Assembly: GCA_002899765.1 (NCBI GenBank)
Contig: PPDH01000043.1
Location: 18,445-65,768 of the forward strand
Direction: 5' to 3'
Length of the DNA: 47,324 nt
Source: Sulfurimonas sp.
Lineage (GTDB): Bacteria > Campylobacterota > Campylobacteria > Campylobacterales > Sulfurimonadaceae
In this document: positions 1 to 7,653 of the stretch, in pieces
Layout: every line of letters begins with the position of its first letter
Numbering within the stretch: the first letter of the stretch is position 1
Notes under the pieces: model-generated
The model's database searches: none
What the model saw: only the letters and a program-made list of their open reading frames with translations
Told to the model about the DNA's origin: nothing
Position numbers and translations under genes: made by a program

Positions 1-194
1 ACTAGTGTCAAGTACCATGGAGTATTTTATTACTATGCCCTACTTACAGTTGTTTTAGAAAGCATATCGATTAAAATTAGGTGCGAAAGCTCAGTAACAA
101 ATTGTATTTGTTGCTCTTTTATAGAAGTTTTTTTAGCTTTATTTAAAAATCTTTGGTTAAACTTACCTCGAAAATAAAAACTAGGAGAATCCTA
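1..194. other. Non-coding left edge with no clear gene
   Basis: No gene can be supported here. One plus-strand frame ends at a TAG at base 58 and could be the last 18 codons of a gene cut by the window edge, but that is too short to judge. The hairpin at 93-120 would fit the terminator of such a gene. The rest is AT-rich leader sequence of the ferredoxin gene. Confidence 0.4.
93..120 (+). terminator. Possible rho-independent terminator
   Basis: AGTAACAAA pairs with TTTGTTGCT around a 5-base loop (nine pairs, one of them G-T), followed by CTTTT. It could end a gene lying left of the window. The stem is AT-rich, so the call is weak. Confidence 0.35.
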
Positions 195-479
195 ATGGCA
201 GTAATTATTGGTGATACATGTATTAACTGTGGCGCTTGTATAGATGAGTGTCCGGTAGAAGCAATTGTAGATGAGGATGATAACCCGACAGGTGAGGAAA
301 CTTACTATGTATACGGCAACAAATGTGTAGAGTGTGTCGGTCATCATGACGAACCGGCTTGTGCTACCGCGTGTCCTACAGAAGGATGTATTACATGGGA
401 TGCTGTAGGTGATAGTCCTGCACATCGTGAAGATATTTCAGATGATATGCGTGGCGTCGGTAAGCCCGTAGTAGAGTAA
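195..479 (+). CDS. 2[4Fe-4S] ferredoxin (Allochromatium type)
   Basis: This 94-aa protein is a small soluble electron carrier with two [4Fe-4S] clusters. Cluster-binding cysteines are visible as C9-x2-C12-x2-C15-x3-C19-P and as C44-x2-C47-x8-C56-x3-C60-P. The eight-residue spacer between the second and third cysteine of the second motif, plus a C-terminal extension, is the hallmark of the Allochromatium vinosum/YfhL type rather than the clostridial type. I chose the ATG at 195 because AGGAG lies 9 bases upstream; an in-frame ATG at 153 would add 14 residues that do not look like ferredoxin. In Epsilonproteobacteria such ferredoxins serve 2-oxoacid oxidoreductases and the reductive TCA cycle; that role is inferred here, since no partner gene is adjacent. 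Confidence 0.92.
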   Translation: MAVIIGDTCINCGACIDECPVEAIVDEDDNPTGEETYYVYGNKCVECVGHHDEPACATACPTEGCITWDAVGDSPAHREDISDDMRGVGKPVVE

Positions 480-505
480 TCTTCTTTATTTAAAAATCAC
501 AGAGC

Positions 506-540
506 AGAGTTCTTGCTATATTTGCAAGAACTCTAATATT
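506..540 (+). terminator. Rho-independent terminator after ferredoxin
   Basis: AGAGTTCTTGC (506-516) and GCAAGAACTCT (524-534) form a perfect 11-bp stem with a 7-base loop, followed by AATATTTTT. It lies 27 bases after the ferredoxin stop codon and would separate that gene from ndk. Confidence 0.8.
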
Positions 541-619
541 TTTAATGCTTTGTGATAACTTCTTTTTCAAACATCTTTATAAATTTTTTCATTTTAGCTT
601 AAAACAGATTCTTTTTGGG

Positions 620-625
620 TACAAT
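620..625 (+). promoter_or_regulatory. Putative -10 box for ndk operon
   Basis: TACAAT lies 36 bases before the ndk start codon and after a T-rich stretch, as is usual for sigma-70 promoters in Epsilonproteobacteria, where -35 boxes are weak. Position and match are the only evidence. Confidence 0.4.
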
Positions 626-661
626 TCCACTCTAAATTTTATATATTTAATAGGAGATTTG

Positions 662-1075
662 ATGGAACGCACACTATCAATAATAAAACCAGATGCCGTT
701 GCTAAAGGTGTTATCGGTAAGATTTTAGATCGTTTTGAGAGCAATGGCTTAAAAATAGCAGCAACAAGAAAGATACAACTTTCTCGCGCAGATGCAGAAG
801 CTTTTTATGCAGTTCACTCTGAGAGACCTTTCTTTGGTGATTTAGTTGATTTTATGATTAGCGGTCAAGTAGTTGTTTCAGTACTTGAGGGTGAAAATGC
901 GGTAATGAAAAATCGCAACCTTATGGGTGCAACAAACCCAAAAGAGGCTGAAGCAGGAACTATTCGTGCAGATTTCGCTGAAAATATAGATGCAAATGCA
1001 GTTCACGGAAGTGATTCTGCTGAAAACGCAGCTATTGAAATCGCATTCTTTTTCTCTGAGAGAGAAATTTCTTAA
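662..1075 (+). CDS. ndk: Nucleoside diphosphate kinase
   Basis: This 137-aa enzyme transfers the gamma-phosphate between nucleoside triphosphates and diphosphates through a phosphohistidine, balancing cytoplasmic NTP and dNTP pools. It begins with [12 protein letters not shown], contains the [10 protein letters not shown] segment, and carries the active-site histidine H115 in NAVHGSDS. Length matches the family. The start at 662 follows AGGAG by 6 bases; the upstream in-frame ATG at 545 would add a hydrophobic 39-residue extension not found in Ndk. It is 44 bases from the DUF177 gene and probably heads the operon leading to fabH. Confidence 0.97.
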   Translation: MERTLSIIKPDAVAKGVIGKILDRFESNGLKIAATRKIQLSRADAEAFYAVHSERPFFGDLVDFMISGQVVVSVLEGENAVMKNRNLMGATNPKEAEAGTIRADFAENIDANAVHGSDSAENAAIEIAFFFSEREIS

Positions 1076-1119
1076 TTTATGAAAAAAATATTTTAAGTAA
1101 AGAGAACTGAGCTTCCTTT

Positions 1120-1497
1120 ATGAAAATAGTATTACGAAAAGTAAGCACTACTCCATTAGATTTTGAAGTTAAATCTAATGAAATAACTTTTAAAGGTTAT
1201 TTACAGTATGATGCCGACAAATTAATTTTGCTAAAAGCAGAGTTAAATGGAAAAATTGACGTTAGTTGTGACATTTGCGCTGATGAGTTTGCACTCGAAG
1301 TGGATGAAGATTTAGAGTTTTTTATCTCAGACGGTCTTTATGAAAAGCATGAAGAACTCCTTCTAGATGTCGTAGAATCATTAGATTCTACGGTAGATTT
1401 AGCGGAGCTCATGAACTCAGAAATCGAACTTATAAAAAGTGATTATCACAGTTGCGAAAGTTGCAAGAAAAATAGTGCTTCCCAAGAAGAAGTGTAG
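1120..1497 (+). CDS. DUF177/YceD-family protein
   Basis: This 125-aa cytoplasmic protein belongs by position and composition to the DUF177 (YceD) family, whose gene lies directly before rpmF in most bacteria. In several lineages the family is linked to 23S rRNA or L32 expression. The sequence is acidic (pI clearly low) and contains two Cys-x2-Cys pairs, CDIC near residue 50 and CESC near residue 112, that together could bind one zinc ion; E. coli YceD is also zinc-ribbon-like. It sits 57 bases upstream of rpmF in the ndk-DUF177-rpmF-plsX-fabH cluster. Function in this group is not established. Confidence 0.85.
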   Translation: MKIVLRKVSTTPLDFEVKSNEITFKGYLQYDADKLILLKAELNGKIDVSCDICADEFALEVDEDLEFFISDGLYEKHEELLLDVVESLDSTVDLAELMNSEIELIKSDYHSCESCKKNSASQEEV

Positions 1498-1554
1498 CAA
1501 GATGGGCTCTGCTCATATTGCGTTTTAAATAAAACAAAAAGAAAGGAATTTATT

Positions 1555-1704
1555 ATGGCAGTACCAAAGAGAAGAGTCTCTCATTCACGTTCAGCAAAGA
1601 GAAGAACTCACTATAAAATTACTTTAGCTAAACCAGTTAAAGACAAAGACGGAACTTACAAGCTTCCGCACCACATCAACCCAACAACCGGTGAGTATAA
1701 ATAG
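1555..1704 (+). CDS. rpmF: Ribosomal protein bL32
   Basis: This 49-aa basic protein of the large ribosomal subunit starts [17 protein letters not shown], the classic L32 signature. AAAGAAAGGAA provides a strong ribosome binding site just upstream. The C-terminal part lacks the two Cys-x2-Cys pairs of zinc-binding L32 forms and instead ends [13 protein letters not shown], so this is the zinc-independent version. The plsX start codon follows after only 3 bases, which implies translational coupling. Confidence 0.96.
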   Translation: MAVPKRRVSHSRSAKRRTHYKITLAKPVKDKDGTYKLPHHINPTTGEYK

Positions 1705-1707
1705 TAA

Positions 1708-2706
1708 ATGGTAAAGATTGCTATTGATGCAATGGGCGGGGACTTCGGTCCCAAACCAATTGTAGAGGGCTGTATACAGGCTCTTAAGTATAAACTTTTT
1801 ATTCCTATCCTTGTAGGTAAAAAATCAGAAATTTTACCTCTGTTACCAAAACGTTATAGAGATAAGATTTCTATAGTTGAAGCTGATGATGTCATTTCTA
1901 TGGATGATGCCGCGACCGATGCCGTAAAAAGAAAAGAAAGCACTATCTATAAAGCTATAGAGTTGGTAAAAAACGGCGAAGCACATGGAGTAGTATCTGC
2001 AGGGCACAGTGGAGCAACCATGACTTTGGCGACCCTTAGATTGGGTAGATTAAAGGGCGTTTTAAGACCTGCGTTAGTGGCATTGATGCCGACAAAAAAT
2101 TCCCGTAAATCAGTGGTTTTGGATGTTGGAGCAAATGTAGACTCTAAGGCTGAACATTTATTACAGTTTGGAGTAATGGGTGGATGCTACGCTGAAGATA
2201 TGTTTAAAATCCCGACTCCCTCAATCGGACTTCTTGCCAATGGCGAAGAGAAGAGTAAAGGGAATGAAGTAACAAAAGCAGCATTTAAAATGCTTGACGG
2301 ATATAGTGGCTTTAAAGGAAATGTTGAAGGCAGTGATATTTTTAATGCAACCTGCGATGTAATAGTTTGCGACGGTTTCGTTGGAAATCTAGTCCTCAAG
2401 GCATCCGAGGGGGTAGCTTCAACAATTAGCGGACTTATAAAAGAGTATATTAGAAAATCTCCCGTAGCAATTACGGGGGCTCTTCTTATGAGAAAAGTGT
2501 TTAAACTCTTAAAAAAGCAGATGAATTATGAAGAGATAGGAGGAGCGCCTCTTATCGGTATTCAAGGTTGTGTTATAGTCAGTCATGGAAAAAGTACTCC
2601 AAAAGCTATAAAAAATGCAATTTTTCAAGCTATAAACTATGTTGATACCGGTGTGAACGGGCATATAGTTCAAAGACTTGAAGCACTAAAAAATAAGGAA
2701 GTTTAA
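1708..2706 (+). CDS. plsX: Phosphate acyltransferase PlsX
   Basis: This 332-aa peripheral membrane enzyme converts acyl-ACP and phosphate to acyl-phosphate, the donor for PlsY in phospholipid synthesis. The N-terminal [18 protein letters not shown] and the internal SAGHSGATM and CDGFVGN segments are typical of the family, as is the length. There is no good ribosome binding site of its own; translation probably follows from rpmF, whose stop is 3 bases upstream. Its TAA shares one base with the ATG of fabH (TAATG). Confidence 0.96.
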   Translation: MVKIAIDAMGGDFGPKPIVEGCIQALKYKLFIPILVGKKSEILPLLPKRYRDKISIVEADDVISMDDAATDAVKRKESTIYKAIELVKNGEAHGVVSAGHSGATMTLATLRLGRLKGVLRPALVALMPTKNSRKSVVLDVGANVDSKAEHLLQFGVMGGCYAEDMFKIPTPSIGLLANGEEKSKGNEVTKAAFKMLDGYSGFKGNVEGSDIFNATCDVIVCDGFVGNLVLKASEGVASTISGLIKEYIRKSPVAITGALLMRKVFKLLKKQMNYEEIGGAPLIGIQGCVIVSHGKSTPKAIKNAIFQAINYVDTGVNGHIVQRLEALKNKEV

Positions 2707-3707
2707 TGGCATATGCTGCATTTCGTTCTATCGGTGCGTACGTTCCTAGTAAGATACTTTCTAATGAAGAACTTTCAAAAATGGTTGATACTTCAGATGA
2801 GTGTATAACTAAAAGAACGGGCATTAAAGAACGTCATATTGCAGCAAGTGATGAATTCACAAGTGATATGGGTGTGAAAGCCGCTAAACTTGCTATACAA
2901 AGAAGCGGTCTTGATAAGAGTGAGATTGACATGATTGTATGTGCTACCATCTCCCCTGACTACTTCTGCATGCCCTCTACCGCAACGATAATCAGCACAA
3001 AATTAGGTCTTGGAAATGTTACGGCATTTGATATCTCTGCTGCATGTACGGGTTTTGTTTATATTCTATCAATTGCAAGAGCATTTATAGAATCAGGTAT
3101 GAAAAAAAATGTTCTTATAATAGGCGCAGAAAAACTCTCAGCTATAACAGACTATAGTGATAGAGGTACATGTATCCTTTTTGGTGATGGAGCAGGTGCT
3201 GCAGTTATTAGTGCGACTGATAACAAAGAAGAAGCAATTATAGATATTCATACCGGAGCAGACGGTACATTTGCAGATTTGCTTATGACTCCAAACGGCG
3301 GAAGCGGCTCTGCACATGACTCATTAGAACAAGAAGCAACAAGCTGTTATATGCAGATGAAAGGGAATGAAACCTTTAAAATCGCAGTAAAAACACTTAC
3401 AAAAGACGTTGTAGAGATATTAAATGATAATAACATACAAAGCTCTGATATCAAGCATTTTGTACCCCATCAAGCAAATTACAGAATTATAAAAGCCGTA
3501 GGCGATGCTTTAAAACTAAAAGATGAGCAGGTAGTTCTTACCGTTGAAAAGTATGGGAATACATCAGGTGCTTCTATACCTATGGCAATTAATGATATTT
3601 ACGATAGCGGAAAACTCCAAGCAGGAGAACTTATGCTGCTTGATGCTTTTGGAGGAGGACTAACGTGGGGTTCGGCTCTCGTTCCGTTTGCTCCGTTTCA
3701 AAAGTAG
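2706..3707 (+). CDS. fabH: 3-oxoacyl-[ACP] synthase III
   Basis: This 333-aa enzyme condenses acetyl-CoA with malonyl-ACP, the first step of type II fatty acid synthesis. The Cys-His-Asn triad is present: C114 in SAACTGF, H255 in VPHQAN, and N285 in KYGNTSGAS. Length is normal. It overlaps plsX by one base and closes the ndk-DUF177-rpmF-plsX-fabH cluster; it converges with the HIT gene 23 bases downstream. Confidence 0.97.
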   Translation: MAYAAFRSIGAYVPSKILSNEELSKMVDTSDECITKRTGIKERHIAASDEFTSDMGVKAAKLAIQRSGLDKSEIDMIVCATISPDYFCMPSTATIISTKLGLGNVTAFDISAACTGFVYILSIARAFIESGMKKNVLIIGAEKLSAITDYSDRGTCILFGDGAGAAVISATDNKEEAIIDIHTGADGTFADLLMTPNGGSGSAHDSLEQEATSCYMQMKGNETFKIAVKTLTKDVVEILNDNNIQSSDIKHFVPHQANYRIIKAVGDALKLKDEQVVLTVEKYGNTSGASIPMAINDIYDSGKLQAGELMLLDAFGGGLTWGSALVPFAPFQK

Positions 3708-3729
3708 TTTTTGTTATTAATGAAAGAGT

Positions 3730-4098
3730 TTAGTCGTTTAGTAAAGCCTTTTTAACTCTTTTGTAAAACTCCTCTTCGTCTGGAAGATGCAGATTTGCTT
3801 CTCTAAGTTTTTCTCCCCACATAGGGTTAGGAAAATAACTGTCATTTTCAAATCTTGCCATAACATGTATATGAACACGCGGGAGCATATTTGCAAAAGA
3901 TGCCATGTTGATTTTTTTAGGATTGTAGTATTCTCTCATTTCACGCTCTAATATGTCATAAATTTTCCAAAGTTTAGCACGCAGATCTTTTGGAACATCG
4001 CCTAACTCTCTATACGGCTCTTTTGTAAAAATTTTTAGCCATGGAATTTCGCTTAGCTCTTTTTCTATATATAATTCAGTATCTTCATAGATAATCAT
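3730..4098 (-). CDS. HIT-family protein
   Basis: This 122-aa protein resembles the histidine triad superfamily, which hydrolyses or transfers nucleotides. The signature region reads RVHIHVMARF. Compared with the usual His-x-His-x-His-x-x motif, the first histidine is replaced by arginine, while the middle (nucleophilic) and last histidines remain. The ATG follows AAAAAAGGAAAAAT, a good ribosome binding site. It is transcribed alone and diverges from the YdhR-like gene. Similar proteins are common in Sulfurimonas and Campylobacter; the substrate is unknown. Confidence 0.8.
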   Translation of the reverse strand: MIIYEDTELYIEKELSEIPWLKIFTKEPYRELGDVPKDLRAKLWKIYDILEREMREYYNPKKINMASFANMLPRVHIHVMARFENDSYFPNPMWGEKLREANLHLPDEEEFYKRVKKALLND

Positions 4099-4189
4099 AT
4101 TTTTCCTTTTTTATGCAAATTATATCAGGTTTAATAATTTAGAATAGTTTTTATGTAGATTTGCTATCCTTTTAAAAAAAGGACAAATA

Positions 4190-4489
4190 GTGAAACTTTT
4201 ACAAATAGATTTTCCATATAGTGGAGCAATGGGTGATGAGATGGCGGAAGGATTTAATGAACTGGCAAAATCAATCAGTAAAGAAAAAGGTCTTGTTTTT
4301 AAAATTTGGACAGAAAATGCTCATACACAAGAAGCAGGCGGAATTTATATTTTTGAAGATTTGACATCATTGGAGACATATTTAAAGATGCATATAAAGA
4401 GACTTGAGAGTTTTGGAGTTACAGGGATAAGATATAAAATTTTTGATATTAATGAGCCACTTTCAGCTATTACAAAAGCGCCGTTGTAG
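4190..4489 (+). CDS. YdhR-family monooxygenase-like protein
   Basis: This 99-aa protein has a dimeric alpha/beta-barrel fold by resemblance to E. coli YdhR, a putative monooxygenase of the ABM type. Shared features run along the whole length: LLQIDFPYSG near the start, a mid-protein EAGGIYIFED segment, and FDINEPLSAI near the C-terminus. The start codon is GTG at 4190, preceded by AAAAAGGAC. No cofactor-binding residues are expected; family members are thought to act on aromatic substrates without cofactor, but the true role is unknown. Confidence 0.85.
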   Translation: MKLLQIDFPYSGAMGDEMAEGFNELAKSISKEKGLVFKIWTENAHTQEAGGIYIFEDLTSLETYLKMHIKRLESFGVTGIRYKIFDINEPLSAITKAPL

Positions 4490-4493
4490 GTTA

Positions 4494-4525
4494 AAAACAA
4501 CCCGAAAAAAATTTCGGATTGTTTT
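4494..4525. terminator. Bidirectional rho-independent terminator
   Basis: Bases 4494-4507 pair with 4512-4525 (14 positions, one mismatch) around a four-A loop; the core is CCGAAA/TTTCGG. A-rich and T-rich flanks make it usable from both sides. It lies between the YdhR-like gene and the converging DEAD-box helicase gene. Confidence 0.85.
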
Positions 4526-4531
4526 GTAGTT

Positions 4532-6121
4532 TTAGTCTCTGCTTCTGTTGCGGTTTCTATCTCCGCTGCTTGAACGATTCTCACTATTTCCGCGATAGCC
4601 GCCGCTTGAACGACCTTCACTTGAACGTGTTCTATCGCCTCCGCTGCGATTTCTATCACTGCTTCCAGAGCGATTTCTATCTGAGCTTCCGCCTGAACGG
4701 CTTCTGCTTCCACGAAAACCTCCGCGTCCGCCTTTTGTGTCTCTTCTGTTGGCTGCTCTCTCTAGTATAGCGGCTAGTTTGTCAGCAGGAATACCGATAG
4801 TGTTTGGACCTTGTATAGTCTGCTTATCTAAAATCATAGATACAAGCTTAAACATAATAGTCTCTTCATCTATATCTTGTTTTAACAGGTCAAGAATTTG
4901 ATGCGCTTCATCGTAAATTTTTTGATCTTCTATATTTGTAACAATTGACTTTAGATTTGTTGCTCTTAAATCATTTTTGCTTGGAACAAATGCATGCGTC
5001 ATAGTAGTTCCGACTTTTGCTTTTATACGTTGAAGTTCTTTAAACTCTAATGGAGTCAAAAGTGTAATTGCCTTGCCTTTTGTGCCTGCACGTCCTGTTC
5101 TACCGATACGGTGAACATAAGATTCAGGGTCAAATGGGATATGATAATTAAAAACATGAGAGATGTTGTCTACATGTATACCGCGAGCGGCAACGTCTGT
5201 TGCAACTAAAACATTTACATTGTTGTTTTTGAAACCTTTGATTACAGTTTCACGTTGACGCTGCTCCATATCTCCATGTAAGCCGTTTGCTAAATATCCT
5301 GCACTTGAGAGAACATTTGAGAGTCTGTCAACTTCGCTTTTTGTTCTACAAAAAACAACAGCTTTTTTGCACTCTTCAGAGTCCATAAGACGAATAATTG
5401 CATCGTCTCTCTCAGACTCTTCAATTACGTAGTACTCTTGGTTGATATCTGTGTTTGTTGTCTCACCTTGTGTGATACTGATAAACTCAGGATTGTCTAA
5501 AATTCTCTCAGCAAGAAGTTTGATAGGTTTTGGCATAGTAGCCGAGAATAGAAGTGTTTGACGGTTTGAAGGAAGATAAGAGAAGATTTCGTTAATATCA
5601 TCTAAAAATCCCATGTCAAGCATCTCATCGGCTTCATCTAGAACAACTATGCTAGGAGCAAAATCTTTTAAGAGATTTTTTTTGAGTATGTCAAGAAGTC
5701 TTCCCGGAGTTGCAACAACAACGCTTGCACCTCTTTGGATAAGATCGATTTGTCTGTTGTAAGAGCTACCGCCGTAAACCGTAACTGTTCTAGCGCCTAT
5801 ATTTCTGCCGTACTTAAAGAGCTCATCGCTTACCTGCGTAGCAAGTTCGCGGGTAGGAGTTATAACAAGTATTCCGACTCCGTTTCTTGGGTCTATATTG
5901 TTAAGCGCAGGAAGACCGAATGCTGCCGTTTTTCCTGTTCCCGTATGTGCTTGACCGACTATATCGCGACCTTGTAATATAAATGGTATTGCCGCTGCTT
6001 GAATAGGACTCGGGATTGTAAAACCCGCATCTTTGACACTTTGGAGTATCTCTTTTTTTAGTCCTAAATCATCAAATGTGATTGCCTCTTTTTTTGGTTG
6101 TGTTTGTGCATTTTCTTGCAT
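4532..6121 (-). CDS. DEAD-box ATP-dependent RNA helicase with RG/RS-rich tail
   Basis: This protein of about 529 aa unwinds RNA with ATP; homologues act in ribosome assembly, RNA decay and cold growth. Motifs in order: Q motif region (FDDLGL, PSPIQ), motif I AHTGTGKT, PTRELA, TPGR, DEAD box, SAT, and HRIGRTGR. After the two RecA domains comes a linker and a C-terminal tail of about 70 residues made of repeated GG, RS, DRNRSG units, likely a disordered RNA-binding tail. I prefer the ATG at 6121: AAAGGA ends 5 bases before it. ATGs at 6124 or 6154 are possible. It stands alone; whether it is DeaD/CsdA or RhlE type is not settled. Confidence 0.94.
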   Translation of the reverse strand: MQENAQTQPKKEAITFDDLGLKKEILQSVKDAGFTIPSPIQAAAIPFILQGRDIVGQAHTGTGKTAAFGLPALNNIDPRNGVGILVITPTRELATQVSDELFKYGRNIGARTVTVYGGSSYNRQIDLIQRGASVVVATPGRLLDILKKNLLKDFAPSIVVLDEADEMLDMGFLDDINEIFSYLPSNRQTLLFSATMPKPIKLLAERILDNPEFISITQGETTNTDINQEYYVIEESERDDAIIRLMDSEECKKAVVFCRTKSEVDRLSNVLSSAGYLANGLHGDMEQRQRETVIKGFKNNNVNVLVATDVAARGIHVDNISHVFNYHIPFDPESYVHRIGRTGRAGTKGKAITLLTPLEFKELQRIKAKVGTTMTHAFVPSKNDLRATNLKSIVTNIEDQKIYDEAHQILDLLKQDIDEETIMFKLVSMILDKQTIQGPNTIGIPADKLAAILERAANRRDTKGGRGGFRGSRSRSGGSSDRNRSGSSDRNRSGGDRTRSSEGRSSGGYRGNSENRSSSGDRNRNRSRD

Positions 6122-6343
6122 CATTTTCCTTTGGATAGGAGATGATACAAGCATGCCGCTTCCGGCAAGGCACCTTCCCCTAAAATATTTGGCGAATTAT
6201 ACCCAAATAAATTGTGTTTTTGATTTAAATAAATAATATTATTGATTACTTAAGTTTATATTGTGTAAAAAAAAGCTTAATATGTGCCCATGGATAAAGA
6301 AACGGAGAATATTGCATAAATCATAAATTTTTTAAATTTTGGA

Positions 6344-6349
6344 TATTAT
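6344..6349 (+). promoter_or_regulatory. -10 box implying a leaderless start
   Basis: TATTAT ends 6 bases before the ATG at 6356, with no ribosome binding site in between, so the transcript could begin at or beside the start codon. Confidence 0.4.
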
Positions 6350-6355
6350 ACTCTT

Positions 6356-6562
6356 ATGAAAATACAGACACAATATAATTATGAAAAAACATGGAGAACA
6401 ACAAATGAGGATGACCTTCTTAAGATAATAGAAGAAGAGGTTGGAGATGCCGATCCCAAAGGTACGCTTTCATATATTAAAGAGGCAATAAAAACAGGTA
6501 AGGTAATTTTGGTAGGAGACTGCAGGTTTAGAAAAATGAGTGAGGAAAAAAATGACAAATGA
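6356..6562 (+). CDS. Small conserved-looking hypothetical protein
   Basis: This 68-aa protein is not a family I recognise. It is charged, with an acidic first half and a C-terminal GDCRFRK segment, and has no membrane segment or signal peptide. The stop overlaps the DoxX gene start by 11 bases, so the two are probably co-translated. No ribosome binding site is visible; a -10-like TATTAT lies 6 bases before the ATG. Coding status rests on the tight overlap and uninterrupted frame. Confidence 0.6.
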   Translation: MKIQTQYNYEKTWRTTNEDDLLKIIEEEVGDADPKGTLSYIKEAIKTGKVILVGDCRFRKMSEEKNDK

Positions 6563-6935
6563 TATAGCAAAACTTGTCTTGAGGCTTACTGTGGGAATAA
6601 TGATGCTTTTTCATGGAGTCGATAAAATTATAAATGGTATAGGCGGTGTAAAACATTTAATTATAAGCGCAGGACTTCCTGAGTTTATAGCTTATGGCGT
6701 ATATGTAGGAGAAATAGTTGTGCCGATTTTGATTTTGCTTGGTATTTATGCCAGAGTTGCGTCTTTGGTTTTGGCATTAAACATGGTCTTTGCAATATTC
6801 CTAGCATACGGAAATTCACTTTTTAGCTTAGGCAAACATGGTGCGCCTCTTTTTGAACTGCCGTTTTTATATCTTATAATGTCGATTTTGATTTTTATGC
6901 TTGGGAGCGGAAAGTACGCGTTTAATACTAAATAG
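6552..6935 (+). CDS. DoxX-family membrane protein
   Basis: This 127-aa integral membrane protein of the DoxX family has about four transmembrane segments. The N-terminal RLTVGIMMLFHGVDKI and the central YVGEIVVPILILLG segments are typical. DoxX relatives are redox-linked or of unknown function; nothing here fixes a substrate. I chose the ATG at 6552 because AGGA lies about 5 bases upstream; a GTG at 6540 would add four residues. It overlaps the 68-aa gene upstream and ends one base before the converging pssA-like gene. Confidence 0.82.
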   Translation: MTNDIAKLVLRLTVGIMMLFHGVDKIINGIGGVKHLIISAGLPEFIAYGVYVGEIVVPILILLGIYARVASLVLALNMVFAIFLAYGNSLFSLGKHGAPLFELPFLYLIMSILIFMLGSGKYAFNTK

Positions 6936-6936
6936 G

Positions 6937-7494
6937 TTAAGGATGCGGTACTTTGATTTTGGAGTTAAGACTCCAGCCTATAAGTACCATAGCGCTAAGT
7001 ACGATATAAGGTGATAAAAATCCGTAAGTCGAACCTAAATAGACAAGCCAGAGTAAAATTGCACCAAGCGGAGTCGGGATGCCTGTGAAATATTTGCTTA
7101 CTTCTCCTGCATCTGAATTGATGTTAAACTGGATAAGTCTTCTAAGTCCTGAAATAACATAGTAGATGCTTATAGCCGCTGCAATTAATAGCTCTACAGA
7201 TGAAAAATATCGGCCGTAAACTGCTTGAAATATTAGAAATACAGGCACAAGAACAAAACTCAAAAAGTCGGCAAAGCTGTCAAGTTGAACTCCAAATTCA
7301 TTCGATAGATTATATTTTCTGGCAATTTTACCGTCAAAGATATCAAAAGCTCCGCCAACCCAAGCCAAAATAATCGCTAAAAAAAAGTTGTTTTGAGTAA
7401 TAAAGTAGGTAGCAAGCAGCCCCGCAGTAATATTTACAAAAGTAAAAAGGTTTGCCAAATTGAAATGGGATTGGTTTGTAAAGAGAAATTTCAT
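6937..7494 (-). CDS. pssA: CDP-alcohol phosphatidyltransferase, phosphatidylserine synthase-like
   Basis: This 185-aa membrane enzyme probably transfers the phosphatidyl group of CDP-diacylglycerol to serine. The family motif is complete: D54-G55-x2-A58-R59-x8-G68-x3-D72-x3-D76. Several hydrophobic helices follow, and the FTGIPTPLGA segment after the fourth helix is typical of bacterial PssA. It is somewhat shorter than many PssA proteins. It has no operon partner here; another CDP-alcohol substrate cannot be excluded from sequence alone. Confidence 0.8.
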   Translation of the reverse strand: MKFLFTNQSHFNLANLFTFVNITAGLLATYFITQNNFFLAIILAWVGGAFDIFDGKIARKYNLSNEFGVQLDSFADFLSFVLVPVFLIFQAVYGRYFSSVELLIAAAISIYYVISGLRRLIQFNINSDAGEVSKYFTGIPTPLGAILLWLVYLGSTYGFLSPYIVLSAMVLIGWSLNSKIKVPHP

Positions 7495-7567
7495 AATAAT
7501 CTTTTTGTTGAAATTATAACCTAAAAATTAATTTTATTTTTTACAATTTTTTCTCTTAAAGGGATAT

Positions 7568-7583
7568 TGATAAGAATTATCAG
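7568..7583. promoter_or_regulatory. Fur-box-like palindrome 1 upstream of porin
   Basis: TGATAAGAATTATCAG contains opposed GATAA and TTATC half-sites, matching the Fur consensus (repeats of GATAAT/ATTATC). It lies about 70 bases before the porin start codon. Confidence 0.6.
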
Positions 7584-7602
7584 TATTAAGTTATATATAA
7601 GT

Positions 7603-7619
7603 TGATACTGATTATCATT
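7603..7619. promoter_or_regulatory. Fur-box-like palindrome 2 upstream of porin
   Basis: TGATACTGATTATCATT matches the Fur box core with GAT and ATTATC elements. It is 20 bases downstream of the first box, with a TATATAA-like stretch between them that may be the promoter. The pair suggests iron repression of the porin. Confidence 0.6.
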
Positions 7620-7653
7620 TCATAAGTAAATTTAATTAAAGGCTATAAACCCA

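Noticed and set aside
1-177. Open plus-strand frame from the window edge
   Set aside because: It runs through the hairpin and AT-rich leader and its residues do not resemble a known protein end; another frame ending at base 58 is equally likely.
4345-4770. Low-complexity open frames (Ala/Glu-rich and Arg/Cys-rich) near the end of the helicase gene
   Set aside because: They are other-frame readings of the repetitive DNA coding for the RG/RS-rich helicase tail, and they cross the terminator.
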